Source of the DNA: Bacteroidia bacterium
Lineage (GTDB): Bacteria; Bacteroidota; Bacteroidia; Flavobacteriales; Flavobacteriaceae
Reading direction: 5' to 3'
Length of the DNA stretch: 64,000 nucleotides
Assembly (NCBI GenBank): GCA_030428705.1
Contig: JAUIDI010000006.1
Coordinates: forward strand, 1-64,000
Of the stretch, positions 36,624 through 46,018 are shown piece by piece (the first letter of the stretch is position 1; every line of letters begins with the position of its first letter). The translations under genes and the position numbers were made by a program. The notes below the pieces were generated by a model that had not been told where the DNA came from, did no database searches, and worked only from the letters and a program-made list of their open reading frames with translations.

Positions 36624-37694
36624 ATGAAAAATACAATTTTAATATTCTTATTCTTTACTGCCTTTCAAGTTTTTGCACAAGTTCAAGTACCGATTGTATC
36701 AAAGGAATGGTCTTTTGTGGAGCGCGAGCCAAGGCGATTTGAAAATAAACTTGGCAATGAAGCTGTCTATCTAAACGGGCAAGCTTCACTTGAGAATGTA
36801 AAATTTCAGGATGGTATCATCGAATTTGATTTCATGGCAGAAAAGCCCCGGGCATTCGCAGGACTATATTTTAGGGCGCAAGACCGTGGAAACCATGAAA
36901 CCTTTTATGTACGATTACATAAGTCGGGGTTTCCGGATGCTATTCAATATAACCCCGAGTTCAATGGTGAATCAAATTGGCAATTGTACAGAGAGCATCA
37001 AGCAGTGGTCAATTTCAATCCCAAGGAATGGAACCATTTAAAAGTAGAATTTCGGGGTTCTGAATTAAAAGTGTTTCTCAATGAGATGCCCGAACCCATA
37101 TTACAGGTAGCTAATCTTCGAAGAAAAGACAGAAAAGGGTTCATTGGCTTTTACAGCTTTCTAGGGGCTTACTTTTCAAATTTCAAATACACCCAATTTT
37201 CAGAAACGACACCGTTCAATCAGCATGAAAACTATGACCCCGATGTAGTTCGCGAATGGGAGCTCAGTAAAACCTATGAGATTTCAAAAATGGATGTAAA
37301 TCAATATCCGACCAATAAAGATCTAGGATGGGAAACTTTTTCCGCAGAGCCTTCAGGTCTTTTGAACATCAATAAATATCGTAGAAAAACAAGTTCAGGA
37401 AATTTCGAGGAAAATACGGTGAATGTTGTTTGGGCACGATATAAATTTCGATCTTCCGAGCCAGTTGTAAAAAAACTATCATTTGATTTCAGTGATAATA
37501 CGGTCGTCTATTTTAATGGAACCAAGTTATTTCAAGGAAAAAATAGTTTCAGGGTAAAAGGGCCGACTTTTAGGGGCGATATGCTTATCGATGGAAATAC
37601 ACTTTTTCTCAACACAAAAAAAGGAGAAAATGAAATCTTGGTCGCAGTATCGGATAAGGCAAACGGCTGGGGAATTATGGCAAAAATCGAGTGA
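36624..37694 (+). CDS. Secreted LamG/DUF1080-like (3-keto-disaccharide hydrolase-like) protein
   Basis: 356 residues from ATG 36624; the open frame starts 54 bases earlier, but the signal peptide MKNTILIFLFFTAFQVFAQ begins here. The first half is a concanavalin-like jelly roll (ENVKFQDGIIEFDFMAEKP, FAGLYFRAQDRGN, WNHLKVEFRGSELKVFLNE). The second half is a beta domain like the galactose-binding segment of large glycosidases (RYKFRSSEPVVKKLSFDFS, NTVVYFNGTKLF). No enzyme site is obvious. Its partner across a 113-base divergent spacer is the tethered HTH protein. Confidence 0.72.
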   Translation: MKNTILIFLFFTAFQVFAQVQVPIVSKEWSFVEREPRRFENKLGNEAVYLNGQASLENVKFQDGIIEFDFMAEKPRAFAGLYFRAQDRGNHETFYVRLHKSGFPDAIQYNPEFNGESNWQLYREHQAVVNFNPKEWNHLKVEFRGSELKVFLNEMPEPILQVANLRRKDRKGFIGFYSFLGAYFSNFKYTQFSETTPFNQHENYDPDVVREWELSKTYEISKMDVNQYPTNKDLGWETFSAEPSGLLNINKYRRKTSSGNFEENTVNVVWARYKFRSSEPVVKKLSFDFSDNTVVYFNGTKLFQGKNSFRVKGPTFRGDMLIDGNTLFLNTKKGENEILVAVSDKANGWGIMAKIE

Positions 37695-37859
37695 TGGCAA
37701 AATCTAAACTAAGCCATTATTTACTCAAACGGTAGGTTTAAATCTAGATAAAGCTAACTGTACGAACATGCTTTCTCAAGTGCAAAGTCTTTTGAGGAAA
37801 ATACGTAAGGCTTTTTTCCTTTTGTAACATAACCCCGCAAATTTATTTGATTTTTAGGC

Positions 37860-39422
37860 CTAATCGAAAACACAACCAACCTCAATAAGCCTGCCCCCAT
37901 CACGGGCCAACATTTTATATTCCTTTATTTTTTCGTTCAAATCGTAATTATAAAATTGATAGTCGGGCGTATAAAGTACCTCATCCCAATAAGAGGTTTG
38001 GGGTTCGGTGGCCCTTAAATCATTGGTATGTTCCATCCAGCTTTTTAATTCGGCACGAAGCTCCCCTAGCCTTTCTTCGTACTTCGGATTTCGTGCCTCG
38101 TTCTTTAGATTATAAGGGTCTTCCGCCAACACATATAATTCTTCCATTGGTCTTTTGCCAAACGATAATTGAAAATAATCTTTATCCGAAGGTTTTCGCT
38201 CCATTTTCATGATGAGGAATTTAGAAATCGAATTGTCAACATCACCGTACTGCCCTACCGATTGGTGTGTTTCGGGATCACCGGCTGGCCAGCGGCTGGG
38301 TTCAAAGTTTCTGATGTATAGAAAATCTTTGGTACGGATAGCCCGTGAAGGATAGCTCAGATTTCCCGTTCGCACATTGGCATGACGTTCCCGTTCGACA
38401 AAAACCTTGCTTCTGTCGGACTTCGGTCCTTTCGGAACAAACAATTCCAACAAGCTGTTTCCTCTAAATTCTTTAGGAGTTTCGAGTCGGGCTGCTTCCA
38501 AAAAAGTAGGTCCGAAATCCACAAAATTCATAAAATCGGATATACGCTTACCGCCTTCGATATGATCTTTCCAATATACTGCCAAAGGCATTCGGGTACC
38601 GTAATCATAGAGATTGGCCTTTGCCCGAGGGAAAGGCATTCCGTTATCACTGGTCATAACGATCAGTGTGTTTTCCAACAGCCCTTCTTTTTCAAGTCTC
38701 ACAATGATGTTTCCGCATTCCCTATCAAATCGTTCGACCTCATAATAATAATCCATGATGTCGTTACGAACACAAGGTAGGTCGGGGAGGAATCCCGGTA
38801 CTTCGATCGTCGATGGGTCCATTCCCGTTTTTATACTGGCATTTATCTCATACCCCCGGTGGGGATCGGTACTACCGAACCAAAAGACAAAAGGTTGCCC
38901 TTCCTTTTTATCCTTTAAAAAAGTATTGAAATCGGAATAATCTTTTCCAGCGGGATTGTGTTCATACCCACCAGCCTCAAAATCGCCAGGGCCCCACCCT
39001 TTTCTGCTCTTTCCCGAATGATATCCGGCTTCTTTCAATAACGAGACCCAATTCAGAAATTTATCGGGAATGACCGACCATAGGTTTCCCGCACTCTCGA
39101 TCTGATGCGGATACCGGCCCAAAAGGATACTCGCCCGCGAAGGCGAACAAGAGGGAGCCGCGCAATAGGCATTTTCGAAAAGAGCCCCTTCTTGGGCCAA
39201 TTTGTCAAAAGTCGGGGTGCGCACTGTTGGATCTCCGTAAACCCCAGCATGCGGATATGACCAATCATCGGCAATCAAAAAGAGGATGTTGGGTTTTGCT
39301 TCCGAGTCGTTTTCAACAGTTCCTTTATCCACATTTCTTCCTGAAAGAAGAAACATCCCTAGAACGGAAATAAAAAGAAGGCCAAGCAACCTTAATCTTG
39401 CGGTTGGTGTTGTCGGTTTCAT
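37860..39422 (-). CDS. Secreted sulfatase, formylglycine type
   Basis: 520 residues with an N-terminal signal segment (LLGLLFISVLGMFLLSG). The sulfatase signature is CSPSRASILLGRYPHQ with Cys92, the residue converted to formylglycine. Metal ligands are in NILFLIADDWSYPHAG and VMTSDNGMPF, and substrate-site His in GSTDPHRG. The maturase is not encoded nearby. It should cleave sulfate esters from marine polysaccharides or glycans in the periplasm. It is divergent from the Gfo/Idh/MocA gene with only about 40 bases between the starts, so their control may be shared. Confidence 0.92.
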   Translation of the reverse strand: MKPTTPTARLRLLGLLFISVLGMFLLSGRNVDKGTVENDSEAKPNILFLIADDWSYPHAGVYGDPTVRTPTFDKLAQEGALFENAYCAAPSCSPSRASILLGRYPHQIESAGNLWSVIPDKFLNWVSLLKEAGYHSGKSRKGWGPGDFEAGGYEHNPAGKDYSDFNTFLKDKKEGQPFVFWFGSTDPHRGYEINASIKTGMDPSTIEVPGFLPDLPCVRNDIMDYYYEVERFDRECGNIIVRLEKEGLLENTLIVMTSDNGMPFPRAKANLYDYGTRMPLAVYWKDHIEGGKRISDFMNFVDFGPTFLEAARLETPKEFRGNSLLELFVPKGPKSDRSKVFVERERHANVRTGNLSYPSRAIRTKDFLYIRNFEPSRWPAGDPETHQSVGQYGDVDNSISKFLIMKMERKPSDKDYFQLSFGKRPMEELYVLAEDPYNLKNEARNPKYEERLGELRAELKSWMEHTNDLRATEPQTSYWDEVLYTPDYQFYNYDLNEKIKEYKMLARDGGRLIEVGCVFD

Positions 39423-39463
39423 TGTTTAATTTTCGGTCTTATTATTTACCAATATAGGGAATC

Positions 39464-40525
39464 ATGGATAAAATAAGCGTGTTGGTCGTCGGTTGCGGCA
39501 ATATGGGTGCCTCGCATGCGCGGGCCTACCATCAAATGGAAAATTTCGAGATTGTCGGCCTGGTCAGCCGTAGGCCCGAAAGCAGGGAAAAACTTTCGCA
39601 AGAATTGGGCGGCTACCCCACTTTTGGAGATTATCAAACCGCTTTGGAGACTTCGAGGCCCGATGCGGTCTCGATCAATACCTACCCCGATACGCACGCC
39701 GAATACATCCAGGAAGCCTTGAACGCCGATGCCCATGTTTTTGTGGAAAAACCTTTGGCCTTGACCGTTGAAGACGCACAGCGCTTGGCCGATCTGGCAC
39801 ATAAAAAAGGAAAGAAAATGGTCGTGGGCTATATTTTGCGTGTCCACCCGGCCTGGGCCAAGTTTGTGGAGGTCGCCAAAACTTTGGGCAAACCCCTTGT
39901 CATGCGCATGAACCTCAACCAGCAAAGTTCAGGCGACAATTGGTACACCCACAAACAATTGATGAACAGCATGTCGCCTATCGTCGATTGCGGAGTCCAT
40001 TATGTGGATGTAATGTGTCTAATGACGGAATCGGTACCTATAAGTGTGAGCGCCATCGGCGCAAGGCTTTCGGGTGAAATCGATTCTAAAATGTACAATT
40101 ATGGTCAATTACAGGTTCGCTTTAAGGATGGTTCCGTAGGCTGGTACGAAGCGGGTTGGGGGCCGATGATGAGCGAGACCGCTTTTTTTGTAAAGGATGT
40201 AATCGGTCCAAAAGGTTGTGTCTCCATTGTCGATGAGGCCAAGGGCGATTCCGATAGTGTGGACGACCATTCAAAAACCGGAGCGTTAAAACTACATCAT
40301 AGCGTCATGGATGAACAAGGAAATTTTGCCAAGCCCGACGAGCTGATAGATACTTCCGATGAACCCGATCATGACGGACTATGCCTTTTGGAACAGCAAT
40401 ATTTTTTAAAAGCAATCCAACAAAATCTGGATTTGAGCGACCATTTGCGCGATGCGGTAAACAGTCTCCGTATCGTTCTGGCTGCCGATGAGTCTTTTAA
40501 GACCGGCAAGACCGTTGAATTGTAA
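39464..40525 (+). CDS. Gfo/Idh/MocA family NAD(P)-dependent oxidoreductase
   Basis: 353 residues. The Rossmann motif VLVVGCGNMGASHARAYHQM begins at about residue 6, the dinucleotide/substrate Lys motif EKPLALTVEDAQRLADLA lies near 97-115, and the C-terminal alpha/beta domain carries YTHKQLMNSMSPIVDCGVHYVDVM with its conserved Asp and His. These enzymes oxidise or epimerise sugars, inositols or related alcohols. The sulfatase next door suggests a sugar-related role. A repeat element with terminator shape follows the stop. Confidence 0.9.
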   Translation: MDKISVLVVGCGNMGASHARAYHQMENFEIVGLVSRRPESREKLSQELGGYPTFGDYQTALETSRPDAVSINTYPDTHAEYIQEALNADAHVFVEKPLALTVEDAQRLADLAHKKGKKMVVGYILRVHPAWAKFVEVAKTLGKPLVMRMNLNQQSSGDNWYTHKQLMNSMSPIVDCGVHYVDVMCLMTESVPISVSAIGARLSGEIDSKMYNYGQLQVRFKDGSVGWYEAGWGPMMSETAFFVKDVIGPKGCVSIVDEAKGDSDSVDDHSKTGALKLHHSVMDEQGNFAKPDELIDTSDEPDHDGLCLLEQQYFLKAIQQNLDLSDHLRDAVNSLRIVLAADESFKTGKTVEL

Positions 40526-40568
40526 GCCCCTCCCCCATATCCCTTCCCCAAAGGGAGAGGGGACTTTT
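40526..40568 (+). repeat. C/G-rich hairpin repeat, possible terminator
   Basis: Right after the oxidoreductase stop, CCCCTC...TCCCTT-CCCCA-AAGGGA-GAGGGG forms two stacked stems with a bulge, followed by ACTTTTTA. The C-run/AAAGGG core resembles the element at 42137-42153, so it is probably one copy of a dispersed palindromic repeat that can also end transcription. Confidence 0.55.
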
Positions 40569-40626
40569 TAAACCCTCCGGTTTATATTGTCATTCCAACG
40601 AACGAACAATGAATTATCTTTAACAC

Positions 40627-42165
40627 ATGATCCGACTCCTCGAAAGAGCCAAAAATTTCAAGCAAAGAACGGCACTGGTTTCCAACGGACAATCGTATTC
40701 CTATGGACAACTTTTAGCGTCTGCCAAAAATGTCGCCTCCAATCTTTTGGATGAAAAAACCGACCTCAACGAGACACGGATTACTTTTTTGGTGCCCCCT
40801 TCTTTTGAATATACGGCCGTACAATGGGGTATTTGGGCCGCCGGTGGAATCGCCGTTCCACTTTGTGTGCTACATCCTTTGCCATCCATACAATATGTTT
40901 TGGAAGATACGCAGGCCGAAATCGTAATCGCCCACAAAGACTATATCGATTTTTTGAAACCTTTGGAGGCCATAATCGGTATTTCGGTAACCGCATTGGA
41001 ATCGGTTTTAAAGGAAAATACAACAAGCCTGTCGGATATCGATTCGGGGCGACGGGCCATGATTTTGTACACCAGCGGTACCACGAACAAGCCCAAAGGG
41101 GTCGTTACGACCCATGACAATATCGAAGCACAGATCACGACTTTGGTCGACGCTTGGGAATGGCATGAAGAGGATTATATCCTTAATATTCTGCCTTTGC
41201 ACCATGTACATGGAATCATCAACGTTATGTGTTGTGCACTTTGGAGCGGTGCGTGCTGTGAATTCCTTCCAAAATTCGATGCCGAAAAAGTTTGGGGAAT
41301 TTTCAAATCGGGAAGGTTGACCCTGTTCATGGCGGTACCGACCATTTATTACAAATTGATTTCCCATTGGGAAAAAGCCGATGCCGAAGAACGGGAAGAA
41401 ATGTCAAAAGCCGCATCGAAATTGCGGCTCATGGTTTCCGGTTCTGCGGCATTGCCCGTGCCGGTACTCCAAAAATGGAAGGAAATTACGGGCCAAACGT
41501 TATTGGAGCGGTATGGAATGACCGAAATCGGAATGGGATTGTCCAATTCTTATCGGGGAGAACGAAGGCCCGGTCATGTTGGATTACTCTTACCGGGGAT
41601 CCAGATGCGACTGGTCGATTCGAACAACAATCCTGTTGAGAAAAATACCCCCGGGGAATTCCAAATCAAAGGGCCGAGTGTTTTTAAGGAATATTGGAAA
41701 AAACCGGAAGCTACCCAAAAAGCCTTTACTGAAGATGGTTGGTTCATTACGGGCGATATTGGCATGTTGAACGACGGACTTTATAAAATACTTGGGCGCG
41801 ATAGTGTGGACATCATCAAATCGGGCGGATATAAAATTTCCGCTTTGGAAATCGAAGATGTACTGCGAAAACACGAACTTGTTGACGATTGTGCCGTGGT
41901 CGGGCTTCCCGATGACGAATGGGGTGAAGTAGTTTCGGCCTGTATCGTTTCAAAAAGAGATGCGGTGGATTTTAAGCAAATTTCAGAGTGGCTAAAGACA
42001 CAATTGCCTGCGTATAAAATTCCCCGGAATTACATCCTTCAACAAGAACTACCCCGAAATGTGCTGGGGAAAGTAACGAAGAATGAAGTAAAGGAGATGT
42101 GGCCCCCCGCTTCGGCTTCGCTCAGCACAGGTCTAACTCCCCCAAAGGGGGAGAACGCTCGATGA
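40627..42165 (+). CDS. AMP-forming acyl-CoA synthetase (malonyl-CoA synthetase-like)
   Basis: 512 residues. The ATP loop is ILYTSGTTNKPKGVV (about 142-156), the adenylation motif ERYGMTEIGMGLSN, the hinge GRDSVDIIKSGGYKISALEIE, and the catalytic Lys in LPRNVLGKVTKNEVKEM. It converts a carboxylic acid to its CoA thioester with ATP; the compact size and IGMGLSN resemble MatB-like enzymes but the acid is not certain. The last 21 or so residues after KEMW (PPASASLSTG...) read through a palindromic repeat, so the ancestral stop probably lay near 42101. Confidence 0.88.
   Translation: MIRLLERAKNFKQRTALVSNGQSYSYGQLLASAKNVASNLLDEKTDLNETRITFLVPPSFEYTAVQWGIWAAGGIAVPLCVLHPLPSIQYVLEDTQAEIVIAHKDYIDFLKPLEAIIGISVTALESVLKENTTSLSDIDSGRRAMILYTSGTTNKPKGVVTTHDNIEAQITTLVDAWEWHEEDYILNILPLHHVHGIINVMCCALWSGACCEFLPKFDAEKVWGIFKSGRLTLFMAVPTIYYKLISHWEKADAEEREEMSKAASKLRLMVSGSAALPVPVLQKWKEITGQTLLERYGMTEIGMGLSNSYRGERRPGHVGLLLPGIQMRLVDSNNNPVEKNTPGEFQIKGPSVFKEYWKKPEATQKAFTEDGWFITGDIGMLNDGLYKILGRDSVDIIKSGGYKISALEIEDVLRKHELVDDCAVVGLPDDEWGEVVSACIVSKRDAVDFKQISEWLKTQLPAYKIPRNYILQQELPRNVLGKVTKNEVKEMWPPASASLSTGLTPPKGENAR
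42101..42153 (+). repeat. Palindromic repeat overlapping the acyl-CoA synthetase 3' end
   Basis: A Pro/Ser-coding stretch (GCTTCGGCTTCGCTCAGCA) leads to a perfect 7-bp hairpin CTCCCCC-AAA-GGGGGAG at 42137-42153. It shares the C-run/AAAGGG core with 40526-40568. It lies inside the reading frame, changing the protein tail. Confidence 0.55.
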
Positions 42166-42213
42166 GATTGGAAAACAATAAAACTCAAAATGCCGAACCC
42201 GTAACTTGAATAC

Positions 42214-42333
42214 ATGGATTTTCTTACTCTATTCCCCTATTTCGGTATTATTGTTCTAGTAATCGTCAATGCCGTTTTGGTCATGAAGCGAGATATTACG
42301 GTCGATGAAAGTGACCACAACCCTGAACATTGA
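42214..42333 (+). CDS. 39-residue single-helix protein, symporter accessory subunit candidate
   Basis: 39 residues: one hydrophobic helix (about 4-24, FPYFGIIVLVIVNAVLVMK) and an acidic tail (ITVDESDHNPEH). Its TGA stop overlaps the symporter ATG as TGATG, a hallmark of translational coupling. Small accessory proteins of this size and position are known for sodium:solute symporters. I rank it as real because of the overlap and the clean membrane helix. Function is by context. Confidence 0.65.
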   Translation: MDFLTLFPYFGIIVLVIVNAVLVMKRDITVDESDHNPEH

Positions 42334-43859
42334 TGGATTATTTCAGCGAACATTACGTCACCCTGATTCTTACGGCTATTTATGTCGGAGGATGCCTGTA
42401 CGTCGGGTGGTACTTCAAGAAAAAAGCCAACCAAGGGGTTGAAGGATATTATGTCGCCAAACGAGAAATTCCGGGATGGGTGATTTCCTTGGCCTTTTTT
42501 TCGACTTCGGCGAGCACGAACACGTATATCGGACAGGCGGGAAAATCTTTTGAATACGGGCTTTCATGGGCATGGATGGGACTGATCTGGACGGTCTTCT
42601 GTATTATCTCGTGGCAACTGTTGGGGCCTAAAATGCGGTTTCAAACCGCGCGCTTAAAGTCGTTTACCATTCCCGATTATTTTCATTTACGGTACAAGAG
42701 CGATCTGGCGAAAAGTATCCGCGTACTGTCGGCGGTCATCATCTTGTTCGCTACATTGTGGTATATGATCGGCATTGCCAAGGGCTGTGCCCATGTATTG
42801 ACCTCGGTATTGGATATCCCCTATGAATATGGCGCGTTTGCCATTATCGCGATTACCTGTGCCTACACAATCTGGGGAGGAATGTACAGCGTCTTGTGGA
42901 CGGATGCCATTCAAGGTATCATCATGTTCGGCGTGGCCATTTTGATGTTGGCGATTCCGTTTATGTATGTCGGTGGGGGCGATAATCTAATGGAAGCCAT
43001 CCGCAACACAGATCATTTGAGCAAATCGGGAGAACCTATAAAATCAGGGCTGGTGACTTTTGGCGAACTGGTCTCCTTTTTATACATCCTGGGAATCGGA
43101 CTATCAGTCGGAATGAAACAAATCTCAGAGCCTAAAAACCTGATTCGATTCTATTCCGTAGACAACGCAAAAAGTATGCGTTTCGCCATGATATGGACGC
43201 CTGTTTTTTTAGGGATTTCCCTGGTCTGCGTGATGGGCCTTGGTGCCTTGGTACACGGTATGGCAAGCACCGAGGAAGCCAATCTCTTGATTCACGATAC
43301 CGATGAGGTCGTGGGCTTTATGTTGGATAAATTCGACAACAAATTGGTCAGCGGTATTTGCGTTGCTGGACTTTTTGCCGCTGGAATGTCTTCTTTGGCA
43401 TCAGTCATTATTATTATCGGAACTGCATTCGTAAAAGATATTTGGCATGTTGCAAAACCAATGTCAGAATCAAAAATCGTTCCCCGAACCAAGTGGTTCA
43501 TGGTCATCTATTGTATTATCGTGTATGTGATGACGCTCTATCCTATGGCCGGAATCGTAGAATTGACCGCGTTTGCCGGTGCCGTTTTCGCGGCCAGTTT
43601 TTTTCCTGCCATCTTTGGCGGACTCTATTTAAAATGGGGCACTGACCTTGGCGCGATTACCTCAATGATTGTGGGTATGTTAACGAACATTGTTTGGCGT
43701 TTCGCCTTTCGGTTCGAATATGAACCATTGAAGGATATCCATGAAATCATTCCGGCCTTTCTCCTTTCAATGCTGACCTATATTGTCGTGAGTTTGTTCA
43801 GCAAAAAACGCATGCCCGACGAACGGCATTTAGAAGTCGTTTTTGGTAAGGCTGTTTGA
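42333..43859 (+). CDS. Sodium:solute symporter (SSS) family transporter
   Basis: 508 residues from ATG 42333, with about 13 membrane helices. SSS marks: EGYYVAKREIPGWVISLAFFSTSASTNTYIG near the N terminus, YTIWGGMYSVLWTDAIQGIIMFG (the family signature around helix 5-6) and GICVAGLFAAGMSSLASVI. It brings in an organic solute with Na+. The solute is unknown; the upstream acyl-CoA synthetase points to a carboxylic acid. The operon starts at 40627. Confidence 0.88.
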   Translation: MDYFSEHYVTLILTAIYVGGCLYVGWYFKKKANQGVEGYYVAKREIPGWVISLAFFSTSASTNTYIGQAGKSFEYGLSWAWMGLIWTVFCIISWQLLGPKMRFQTARLKSFTIPDYFHLRYKSDLAKSIRVLSAVIILFATLWYMIGIAKGCAHVLTSVLDIPYEYGAFAIIAITCAYTIWGGMYSVLWTDAIQGIIMFGVAILMLAIPFMYVGGGDNLMEAIRNTDHLSKSGEPIKSGLVTFGELVSFLYILGIGLSVGMKQISEPKNLIRFYSVDNAKSMRFAMIWTPVFLGISLVCVMGLGALVHGMASTEEANLLIHDTDEVVGFMLDKFDNKLVSGICVAGLFAAGMSSLASVIIIIGTAFVKDIWHVAKPMSESKIVPRTKWFMVIYCIIVYVMTLYPMAGIVELTAFAGAVFAASFFPAIFGGLYLKWGTDLGAITSMIVGMLTNIVWRFAFRFEYEPLKDIHEIIPAFLLSMLTYIVVSLFSKKRMPDERHLEVVFGKAV

Positions 43860-43862
43860 AAT

Positions 43863-44417
43863 TTATTTAGGTAATCTGTTTTTAACCAATGCTATTTGGC
43901 CCATATGATTTGCTTGATGCTCCATAACATGATACCACACCCAATGATAATTGATGCCCTCTTCGATATTGCTTGAAAACCATTTGTCGTCTTTGGTTTT
44001 GAGTCCTGCTAATGTTTTTTCGCGAATTTCATCCCATAAAGCCAAGTAGTGCCGAATTGATTTTCCTTTGAGTGCTTTTTTTGATTTATCATTAAGTTCG
44101 CCACCAACGCCCCAATGCTCCTGCTCTTCTTCTGTCCATTGCCGTCCTTCTAACGTTTCTATTTGGTAATATGCCTCCGTTGCCACCAAATGCATGACCA
44201 ACGCCCCAATGCTATTCGCATTTTCATCAAATTCGAAATCGGTTTGCGACTGGTCAAGGTCTTTGACCTCTTCTGTTATCCTTTTCTTCAAGTCTTCCAG
44301 CATATTTACCATTATGCCAATATTGGGAGAATACCCGGCCGATGATTTGATTTCATATTGCGCATTCAAAAAGACAATCGAAAACAAGGGTAGAATAATG
44401 GTTATGTACCTTCTCAT
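43863..44417 (-). CDS. DinB-like four-helix protein, exported
   Basis: 184 residues with a signal peptide (ITIILPLFSIVFLNAQ). The DinB/YfiT metal-site helices are visible: MVNMLEDLKKRI, NSIGALVMHLVATEAYYQIE (His) and WYHVMEHQANHMGQIALVKNRL (His residues). Most DinB proteins are cytoplasmic metal-dependent thiol transferases; a signal peptide is less usual. Convergent with the symporter gene, 3 bases apart. Confidence 0.82.
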   Translation of the reverse strand: MRRYITIILPLFSIVFLNAQYEIKSSAGYSPNIGIMVNMLEDLKKRITEEVKDLDQSQTDFEFDENANSIGALVMHLVATEAYYQIETLEGRQWTEEEQEHWGVGGELNDKSKKALKGKSIRHYLALWDEIREKTLAGLKTKDDKWFSSNIEEGINYHWVWYHVMEHQANHMGQIALVKNRLPK

Positions 44418-44643
44418 GAATCTAATTATTAAGAAAACCGTTAATAAAGTATTTTAGTTTGGTAAGATAGATGTTCGAAACTGGAAGAATTTTAAAAAAA
44501 TATTAAAACATTCTTTTTAACATAAAAGATATAATGATATCCAGATTTTCTTGGGCAATTCACCAAGTAGGTTTTTATAAACTAAAAATCTGTTATGGAA
44601 AATGTATATGGGATACTAGTTGTTTCTCGATCAACTGCTTATT

Positions 44644-45834
44644 TTAGTCTTTGAACAAAGGTGTTCGTGTCAAATTGATCAGTGCCTCGTCTTCCTCTCT
44701 TAAAATTCTTTTGGTGCGCAGATAGCGATTACGGTTCCATTCATCAAAATTGTCGGCCTTGGGATCCATACTGCTGATCCGTACCATATTCGATGCATGG
44801 ATGAATTCATTGTTGCCAATCCACATGCCCACATGCACCACTCTTTCTTTCGTGGAATCGGTGGCCTTTGTTCCGAAAAAGAGTAAATCGCCCTTTTTCA
44901 GGTTTTCAAAATCCATCATGGAATCGATGGGCTGACCCGTATGTACCTGTTGGGAGGCATCTCTTGGTATGACCATTCCGTTCAAAAAATAGATGGTCTT
45001 CGTAAAACCGCTGCAGTCCATACCTTTGGTGGATGTACCGCCCCAAAGGTAAGGTACGCCGATCAAAGTTTCGGATGTGGCTACAAGATCATCTACCGTT
45101 GGGTCAAGACCTTCAAGCCATTGGTCATAATTTTCGGCTTCGTCTTTCATAACAAGTGCCGTTCTTTCATCGGGATATTTAACCTGAAAATAATTGCCCG
45201 AAATACCCGTGGTTTCCAAAATAGCACCCGCCACTAAATCGGAGACTATTTGCTTTTTATCTTCTTTTGAGTACGAATGTCCGTAAGTCTTGGTGTAAAT
45301 AACCTTGTCGGTAGCCTGCCATTGCTCAAAACCCGATTTATCCATCAAGGTAATGCCACCATCATCGACCCAAGACAAATATTTATCCGGAGTTTGAATG
45401 TAATACCAACCGCCTTCTTTTTTTAAAACCTTCACGGGGGTGCCCAAAGTGGCCTGTGTAGCCAATTCTGCTGAATGTTTGGGATTGCTGCGCAAGTTGG
45501 CCACCGAAATATTGACAACGGCTTGTATATTTTCCCCAAAATCATAGGATGGCAAAAGCTGTATACTGTCAATAAAATCAACGTTTTTACTGGACAATTG
45601 CTTCTTCAAAGCGTCGATAGCGCCTTGCATATCAGTTTCGCCCTTTAAAATATACCTATCGTTATTTTTAATGGCCTCTACCTCGAACAATGCCACTCGT
45701 TTGTCGGGTGCGAATTGCGTTTTTATGTTCGCGATATCTTCATCTAGCGGATTTTCCTCTTTGTTCTCGGTCTGGCATGATACCATACAAAGAACACCAC
45801 AAAGTAGAGCGTAAATTTGGCGTCTAAAATTCAT
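44644..45834 (-). CDS. NlpC/P60 peptidoglycan hydrolase lipoprotein with SH3-like domains
   Basis: 396 residues. Lipobox CMVSC (Cys20). Two bacterial SH3-type beta regions at about 105-160 (VNISVANLRSNPKHSAELATQ) and 170-230 precede the NlpC/P60 domain. Catalytic residues are Cys274 in TKGMDCSGFTK, His334 in VVHVGMWIG and His346 in EFIHASN. It should cut peptide stems of peptidoglycan, for example at gamma-D-Glu-diaminopimelate. The gene stands alone; 45835-46018 holds the promoters of this gene and the methyltransferase. Confidence 0.92.
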   Translation of the reverse strand: MNFRRQIYALLCGVLCMVSCQTENKEENPLDEDIANIKTQFAPDKRVALFEVEAIKNNDRYILKGETDMQGAIDALKKQLSSKNVDFIDSIQLLPSYDFGENIQAVVNISVANLRSNPKHSAELATQATLGTPVKVLKKEGGWYYIQTPDKYLSWVDDGGITLMDKSGFEQWQATDKVIYTKTYGHSYSKEDKKQIVSDLVAGAILETTGISGNYFQVKYPDERTALVMKDEAENYDQWLEGLDPTVDDLVATSETLIGVPYLWGGTSTKGMDCSGFTKTIYFLNGMVIPRDASQQVHTGQPIDSMMDFENLKKGDLLFFGTKATDSTKERVVHVGMWIGNNEFIHASNMVRISSMDPKADNFDEWNRNRYLRTKRILREEDEALINLTRTPLFKD

Positions 45835-46018
45835 ATTTAACGGTTTTTGTAATACCTCGGGCAGACAGGTTTAAATCTTGGTTATCGAGTAAAAATAAAC
45901 ATATTCGCGGTCAACGACTTAGGTTCACCGAATGAAAAATAGCACATACCACCAGGTTTGGCCGAACATGCGGTCTTTTCATAATTAATTTTAACCTTTT
46001 TGATTAATTTCGTCCTGC

